Shown: positions 57,217-64,000 of the stretch, piece after piece
Numbering within the stretch: position 1 is the first letter of the stretch
Layout: each line of letters opens with the position of its first letter
From: Gryganskiella cystojenkinii
Lineage: Eukaryota > Mortierellomycota > Mortierellomycetes > Mortierellales > Mortierellaceae
Reading direction: 5' to 3'
Length of the DNA stretch: 64,000 bases
Assembly: GCA_015852425.1 (NCBI GenBank)
Contig: JAAAIG010000058.1
Span: 1-64,000, forward strand
The notes under the pieces: generated by a model
Told to the model about the DNA's origin: nothing
The model's input: the letters and a program-made list of their open reading frames with translations, nothing else
Database searches by the model: none
Program-made: the position numbers and the translations under genes

Positions 57217-60015
57217 ATGTCCAGGCATAATCAACATGCTCCTTTTTGTCTCACCTCCGATGGCTACTCTGTCTTTGGCGTCTCTTTTGCTTTCAACTAC
57301 AACCAAGACCTGAACACCTTTGGGAACTATGGCCGTCCCGTCAATATCAATTCCACCTACCCAGACTGGATCATCGTTCTTCAGTCCTCTTCGACTCTAC
57401 TTCCCAATGGCACCGCTGGATACAACACCTCGTCTACGTACTTCTACCCACAATGGACTCATCCCACCCTGAGTTGGACGGTTGTCTTCAGTATACCACG
57501 AGCGGCCGTCAATCTCTTGCCCAATGTGCCTTATGTATACTCTTGTGGCGTGTCGACTAAGAACACAAGGAAGGGTGGCAGCACAATAGACGGAGTCGGA
57601 ATATTTGCGCTTCATGTCCAGCCTTACCCTGATTCCCCTGTCCAGTTCTTGCCCTCGTTCCTCATCCAGCTTCCGCTCACAATGAGCCAAACCATCAACA
57701 AGAACAGCAACAACGGCAGCTCAATATTGGATCCATTCTCTCCCCAGATCCAAGGACCGCCACTTCCTAACGGGATCTTCAATAGCACGGCAACAATGCC
57801 TCCTCTGCTCACTCTACGGCCTTGGACAGTTCTCCCTCAACAGCAAGAGCTTCAACCCTCTCAACAGTGGTATGGACAATCGAGTGGCGCCACGGTTCTT
57901 GTGGCGGTCCGAGACCTTGTCGATGAAGGTGAGGATGATTGTCAAGATCATGGTCTGTGCCATGAATGGGTGCAGATCTGGACCGAATGTGAGGGTGCAA
58001 TTGATACAAAAACAGCAAGCACACAAAACAAACTTTCCCGGGTCGAGATACGATTCGCGACCACCGAAAAAGGAGTCTTCCCTATCAAACATCAAGCAAT
58101 ATGGCAGTTGCAGGTAAAAAAAAAAAAAAAAAAATAGATAATGGTCATCAGTTGTTGAATTGCACGGAAATAATCCTTACTGTGAAAAATGGCATAAAAT
58201 GATTGTGATAGACAGACCCAGCAATAGGACCAAGGAAAGAGGGAGCCATGTGTGCAATCTCTATCTCAAACAACACGCTCTATCTCCTCACCCAGAATAC
58301 GGACAAAAAGACCTGGGTCTCCGTCATGCCGATCAAAGTTGAGGGCTCGTCGAGACAGGGCACTTCCAAGGCGAGAAGGCTATCTCCTTCTGTGCCAGAT
58401 CTGACCTCGATCCGGACGATCATGCTCCCCTTGGTCGCGGATTGTGTCAGTAACGGTCAGTCCATGCTCTCTTCCTGCTGGGATACCTTTCATGCGCTCT
58501 GCTTTAATAGCACTGTAAGAATACTGGCGCGATTGTTTTCCCACTGTTGTCTCTTTCCCCTCTCTGTCTGTCTTTGAATGTCTTCGCTTAGCATTTTTTT
58601 ATTCTGCTATTCGCACCACATAGGCGCTACTCTTTGCTACCCAGCAGTTCTCCTTCAACGTACGGACAAACGAGAGCTTGTCGGTGGTCAGCAGCAATTT
58701 ACCGTACAATTGGGATCAGTTCTACCCACCTTCTACGACGGAGCGGTCTCACTTCTCTATGGCGCCCTTGTACGTAGATACAGAGGGCAAGACGCTCGGA
58801 ATACTCTACTCTAAGGGCGATGTCATGCCCTCAAATCATTACTTTACACCGCTGAACAATCCGGGTCATAGGACTTATCCGGTCTATGATAGTGGTTCCT
58901 TATATGCCGTCTCTATGAACAAGTTCTGGAACGAGAGCGACATCATCAATTATTCTTTGTACTCTGTTGATAGTTTCAACTCTTCAGATCTCTCCCAAGG
59001 CCTTTCTCAGCGAAACTTCTCCATGTACCCTGTCGAGTTTTTTTCTTATTATTCCTCGAATAGCGAGGACTCTCTCAACGTGTCGGCGACCCAGATGGTC
59101 TTAATCGTGGCCGCCTCTGTGGTTTTCCCCTGTATCCTTTTTGGGATCTATCGATGTGTTCGTTTCAGGCAAAAAACAGCGTCGTCGGCAAAGACAAAGT
59201 GGTCCGAACTGGCGACAACGAGCGGGCTCTCCGAGGATGGAAGAGGAGGCAAACGAAAGGATGATTCCGATTCAATCACGACTAATCTGAGTGAGGAGAG
59301 TACTCGGATACGAAGTGGACCTCCTTCTGAGCAAGAATCGCCAGAGAGTCGCCTTCGTCGTCGTCAAAAGGATCGAGCGAATGGGACAGAAGGCGAGGAG
59401 GGTGACATAGACTCTGAGTCGGACGAGCCACCAGGGTCCAAGATTTGTGAGTCGGAAGAGACGATTTCCACTGTATTGACAAGATTATCGAGTCTCGGGA
59501 CCATTGTTGGAAGCATTGCAACGGGGTTTGGACCAACAGTTCTGCATCAAGATGATCAAGGTGTCATATCACTCGCGTCTAGAAATCGGTTGACGCCGAC
59601 GACAAGGAGTCAGAGCGACAATGATATTCCGACGGCTGGTCTTGGTCAACCTCCTGCATTCCAACGATCAGATACAGGCTTGACCGACAGAGAGATCTTT
59701 GCAGAGACAGACGATCCTGCAAGACGAATGGAGCTCGTGCCGCTTGTGAGGCATAGATTAATGAGTGTTGTTACCTCGTTTTCGAATTATCCACGCGCTC
59801 CACCGCAAGATCAAACAACGACGATGATTGACCAACAGCAGTACGCGGCCTTGACAGGTATCAGGATCGAAGATAGCAATACTGAGGTGCCAAGCGCGCC
59901 TCTAGCTCCACAGATATCCAATACGACGACGGCGGTGAGAGCAGCGCCAAGGAGAATCCCGGCCCCTATTCAATCTTCAGCCATTGCAATACCAAGTGCA
60001 CCGCCGTGTCCTTAA
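57217..60015 (+). CDS. single-pass membrane protein, paralog A
   Basis: Three exons: 57217-58113, 58212-58514 and 58624-60015, giving 863 residues. Conserved points shared with the gene at 62325 are PFCLTSDGYSVFGVSFAFNY near the start, YVYSCGVS, TDPA at the start of exon 2, and NNTLYLLTQN. Many N-x-S/T sites lie before one hydrophobic segment at about 557-580 (QMVLIVAASVVFPCILFGIY). About 280 charged, Ser-rich residues follow. The layout suggests a lumenal or extracellular N-terminal domain (perhaps beta-propeller) and a cytosolic tail. No signal peptide is visible at the N-terminus in either paralog, which is odd. Function not recognised. Exon 3 keeps frame with the acceptor at 58623. Confidence 0.7.
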
Positions 60016-60253
60016 GATAAATGTCGAAGCCAGTAGCAACAGAAAACCTTTCCTCAGTTTTTGGTGGCGCTTTTCATTCAGTTATGTGACTGCTTCTGAG
60101 TCGCACGCCCTCATAATTTGCCTTTTTTCCACACATCAAATCACTTTGCATTGGAGATCATCAACGCGGAAGTCCTTTTCATTACCACTAAAGAAATATC
60201 CAAAGGATACAGTCGAATCAGCCAACGGCCTGAGTCATCATCATTAGCGACAT

Positions 60254-61501
60254 CATGTTCAAGAACACGTTTGTGGTGGGTAAATCTCTTTTCATGACCA
60301 TTGCTTCATCGCCTTCACCCTCCTGACATGGACTAACGTTTTGTAACTCTTTCCACAGTCTGGATTCCTCTCTGTCTTTTACAGTCAAGGGTCAGTTGAA
60401 TGCACGATGCCCTCCTCATTCTCCGAGAGAGAGAAGATCGCGGTTTTTCCACTTGCCTTGTCTCTTTGTCGCGCTCCCTCTCTCTCTCTCTTTTTAATGA
60501 CCCTTATCATTCTACGCGAATAGATCGGATCCACTACAACTCTGGGCAAAACGCGTCGGACCCGTGCCACCATCCAGGACAAAGGGATCCAGCAACAGTT
60601 ACCAAGGCGACAATAGTAACACGAGGACTGAAGACACAGAGTCATCCTCCTCTGTCTCGTCATCACCACCTCCACAGCCACCACAAGAGCCTCATATCGA
60701 CTTTGTCATTGACGAAACTCTCAATTCCAAGGTCCTAGAGCTCGTCTCAACACACCTTCCTACGACCTTTATCACCTCACCATCACTCGCAACCAGGACC
60801 CTTGGAATCAAACTACCATTCCTAGTATTTATGGTCAAGAACCTAGGCAAATACTGGACCTTTGAGGTCACCATCTTAGACGATCGAGGCGAGAAACGAC
60901 GGTTCCGGGCGTCAAATTTCCAGGTCGGGAACCTTATTTTATCTTGCGATGCCAAAGAGATAGGTCGTTGACTTTTTGCTAATCCGTTCTCCCTAGGGTC
61001 CTTTGCGGACTAAGCAGAGACATTACGATTCTGGATACTTGGATCTTTAAGGACAAAAAAAAAAAAATCCGCCCACATGGAAGACGACAGACAAACATCG
61101 CTCAATACAAACTACATATGGACAGAGACTTTTCTTCGGTCTTTTACTGTAGAACTAACGGATTCCCATCTTTATCACTCACAAACGCCAATGCACTGCG
61201 CACACACCTCCTTCTTTATCTTGTCATTATTTCCTTCCTTTGCAAAAAATAATAATAGACAACAACCCGAGTCAAGCCGTATATCACAACAATGCCGATG
61301 CGCATGGACCCAGGATGGAATCAGATCCAGCTGAACTTGGCGGACTATACGAAGCGGGCCTATGGAACGACGTACGTCGAGACCCAGAGGATCACGATTC
61401 ATGCAAACTGTCGGATACGCAGGATCTACTTCTCGGACAGACTTGTTCCGGAGAATGAGTTGCCAGCAGAATTCAAGTTGTATTTGCCTGTGGTCAAATA
61501 A
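60254..61501 (+). CDS. CFAP20: CFAP20/BUG22 homolog
   Basis: Four exons: 60254-60274, 60359-60390, 60524-60923 and 61259-61501, giving 231 residues. The start [20 protein letters not shown] matches CFAP20 (MFKNTFQSGFLSILYS). The core [20 protein letters not shown], the segment [20 protein letters not shown] and the end [20 protein letters not shown] are almost collinear with it. Family members dock on ciliary doublet microtubules; some non-ciliary roles, including nuclear ones, are reported. A Ser/Pro-rich insert of about 40 residues (near residues 35-70) makes it longer than the usual 193. The first exon ends at a GTGGGT donor, chosen because it keeps frame. It sits between the two paralogous membrane-protein genes. 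Confidence 0.93.
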
Positions 61502-62324
61502 AAACGGAACCAGATCGATACGTATCAGAAGGAGGACAGCCCCTCGACCTTGTTCCTGTGACGTGGAGATGGAGAATGAAAAAGGGAACCACGGGGAAGT
61601 CGAATGAAGAAACTCGTTATCAGTTAATGTCAAAACAACAAGACTACGAAACTAAAATGTGACGTCTTAGAGGCGTTCTTTGCTCATAACGACTAAGGAG
61701 CAACAGACATATGGAAGACGGCCAGAGGCAAGAGAATTGTTATATGTGCACGTGAGTCTTTGATGTTGCCTTGTTTGAGCTAAACTTTCTCGGTCCTTCG
61801 CAGTGAAAGTTTGTCTGTAATGATGCACTTGTTCATGAGAGCTCTTTCTGCATCAACAGAGAGGGAAGATGGGACCGTTCATACCTTGTCCCACTTTGGT
61901 GTGTGTGCAGACATCTCGTCATTTCAAACAACAGCCCACAGGGCGAGTTTGCTCTGTTTCCTTTATTTATTGTTGCAACAGGTGCTGGACACGACAGAGT
62001 GGGCGATGGTTGTTGACGCCGCAAAAGAGTGCAGAGTTTGCGACAGCCCGGGGAAGCGAAAAACGAAGATTTTTGAGAGCCTTTTTTAATATTTTTTTTG
62101 GGTTCAGGCACCAAAGGTTGTCACCCTATTTGGTACTTGAGAGCCTACTCGAACTTTCGAGCTATAAAAACCCCACCCCCGCTGGTTGCTTTCTCTTTTC
62201 ATTTTTCATTTTTCTTTTCTTATTTCCTCCCGTTTCAATTTCATCCGCCTCAACGTCGACAAGTCACCCAGCAGAGCACCTCGTTGAATTTCTTGCTTTG
62301 TCAAAATATCCGAAAAAACCACTC
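61502..62324. other. intergenic
   Basis: About 820 bases. An open frame from 61869 runs into the next gene but begins at a non-ATG codon and its upstream part is low complexity. The TATA box at 62163 argues that transcription starts after it. Confidence 0.5.
62163..62169 (+). promoter_or_regulatory. TATA box of membrane-protein paralog B
   Basis: TATAAAA 162 bases before the ATG at 62325, followed by a pyrimidine-rich leader without another ATG. Confidence 0.6.
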
Positions 62325-64000
62325 ATGACACCCATACAGCCATTCTGCATCGCCGCCAACAAGGACACTGTCTTTGCAGTCGCCTTTGCCTATAACAGCA
62401 TGTTCCCCACCTCGACAAGTCCCACCCCAGATTATTTCGTTCTCTTCAACGGTACAACGCCGACAGGTCTTCGAAAGGACCTGACCTGGACTCTGATCAC
62501 GTCCACGCCCCGACACGACGTCGGAATCTTTCCGGATGTGACCTACAGCCACGCCTGTGGTGTCAGTCTGGACGGGTCCATGTTTATGCTTCACTCGAAA
62601 TCCGCGGACAACAATCAAAAATTCAGTGTTCGGATACCAATTCGTCAGAATTCTGTCATTAAGTACGTAACAGATACGGAACAAACAATACCTGATAGTT
62701 ACACTTGGTCGAACGGTTTCACGAATGGACCCAATATCGTGATGCCGACAACGGATTTCGGTCCGCCTACAGCACCAACAACAGCAGCACCTCGGCAGAG
62801 TTTATTAGAGGTTCAGGACTGGATTCATTTACAGGGTGCGAGAGCTGGGAATTACACGGATGCGCTCATGTTCCGATCCGTCAACGGTACCTTCCCGGAA
62901 TACCCACAGTCTGGCATGAGTATTAGTGTAAGACTGCCCTTTTTGCGATCTTTTTGAACAAGTAGAAAAAGAAAAAGGAACTGATAACTATTCTTTTATT
63001 CGCCTTACTCCTCTTTAATATACATTATTTCCTCCATCAGTCGACAAACCCGGCTTATTATATGAATTCGATGCAAGGGTTAGTTTATCAAAACCAAACG
63101 TTGTACGTACTTTACAGTCTCAACAGTACCTCTGAGGTCTATTCTGTCAAGGCGCCTTATAACGCCAGTTCACCACAGATATGGCCCGGTTCCTTCGCCA
63201 TATCTCAACTTGATTCATTGAATACCTCCCTGGGGAGTTGTCAAGACCAGCTGACCACCATGGCTCTGCAAGGAAACAGACTCCATATCTTTTGTTCGGG
63301 AGATGTTGTAAGGACTCCTCTCCTGTGGTTTTTCTTTTAGTGTTTGCTTCTTATTTTTGGTTTTGCTTCTTGTTTTGATTTTTTTTTGATGAAAATTTGC
63401 CCTGACCAAAATGTTCTTTTCCTCCGTCGACCTTTTTTCATCTCCTTTCCTTCTCTATTTCTACTTTAGGGCAAAAACAATGCATCCTACATCATCTATG
63501 ACTTGCAGGAACGCATTTCAAAGATCAAGTGGTGGATTACACCCCCCAATCGGGAAAAATACACCTACTGGGTCAGCAACCCAGTCCCGGTCCTCGCACC
63601 GATCTCAGAGACCTCGGCTTTGTTATCCGATGGAGTGAATCTTTTTTGGGTCGATAAGGATTTAACATTTGATTTTTACAACATTGACTCTGTGGCGTCA
63701 TTCGTGGCTGACAACCCAAACCCAGACATGGTTACATCACCACTGACGTTCTCGGGCACGATCACTTTCACGATCGTAATCGGGTTCTTGATCCTGGCCG
63801 CGAATTTGGTCTGGCTCCAGAGACGGTTCTTCAAGTGGAGAGCGGACAAGTGGGTCGATGATGCTGATATCCCCGGGTCCAAGGTCGCAGCTGAGGCGGA
63901 GAGCAGCAACGAGGATCACGGACGCTTCACAGGTCACTCCAGTCAGAATCATGCAGCAACTTCCTTGTCGGACCAAACTCTGCAGGACCGTGGCTTGAGT
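62325..64000 (+). CDS. single-pass membrane protein, paralog B (partial)
   Basis: Exons 62325-62927, 63041-63307 and 63470 to the window end give 467 residues before the edge; the tail is missing. The start MTPIQPFCIAANKDTVFAVA aligns with paralog A (APFCLTSDGYSVFGVSFAFN), as do YSHACGVS and STNPA at the head of exon 2. One hydrophobic segment lies at about 389-410 (ITFTIVIGFLILAANLVWLQ), followed by a charged tail. Glycosylation sites (NGT, NYT, NTS, NST) cluster before it. No signal peptide is visible, and the TATA box at 62163 leaves little room for an upstream coding exon. Function not recognised. Confidence 0.7.

Noticed and set aside
61869..62324. 152-residue extension of membrane paralog B
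   Set aside because: It starts at a non-ATG codon, spans a TATA box and reads low-complexity Phe/Ser sequence.
1..64000. CRISPR arrays, transposons or viral insertions
   Set aside because: No spaced direct repeats, transposase, reverse transcriptase or terminal repeats were seen.

Overview
The window looks like nuclear DNA of a filamentous early-diverging fungus, most likely Mortierellomycota (Mortierella or Linnemannia type). This is inference. It rests on short phase-conserving GT-AG introns, F-box proteins with NLRC3-like leucine-rich repeats, very long Gln/Ser-rich linkers inside conserved proteins, and a modular receptor-like protein ending in a kinase-like domain. ORF-type calls often begin at non-ATG codons here, so starts were reset to ATG and exons joined by splice signals, frame and family alignment. 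A run of ten N at 14980-14989 is an assembly gap.

Left part (1-8.4 kb): an unstable F-box region with a tandemly duplicated F-box/LRR gene (one copy cut by the window edge, one complete) and a frameshifted F-box pseudogene. It is followed by a lipid-anchored type protein kinase and a long divergent intergenic region. Core part (8.4-40.6 kb): conserved housekeeping genes, namely kinesin-3 UNC104, ornithine acetyltransferase ARG7, a SET-MYND protein, a 2081-residue XMAP215/STU2 microtubule polymerase, a 1451-residue repeat/pseudokinase protein, splicing factor ISY1, a DMAC1-like mitochondrial membrane protein, the NHEJ factor XRCC4 and a short-chain dehydrogenase.

Right part (41-64 kb): three small secreted-protein genes that share one compact cysteine/tryptophan motif, a UBXN4-like UBX protein, tRNA-Ser(AGA), a 1721-residue membrane RGS protein whose RGS fold is split by two large insertions, an intronless F-box protein, CFAP20, and two paralogous single-pass membrane proteins on either side of CFAP20.

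The best candidate for something undescribed is the secreted peptide family at 41790-42290, 42973-43272 and 54357-54654. It has four copies of a C-x(3,5)-W-x4-G-x-[GA]-P-[VI]-C loop on otherwise unrelated secreted precursors. The second is the pseudokinase protein at 29222-33697, with its internal ~80-residue repeats. Cytoskeletal and transport functions (UNC104, STU2, CFAP20) and G-protein signalling (RGS) are represented, but nothing suggests one co-regulated pathway.
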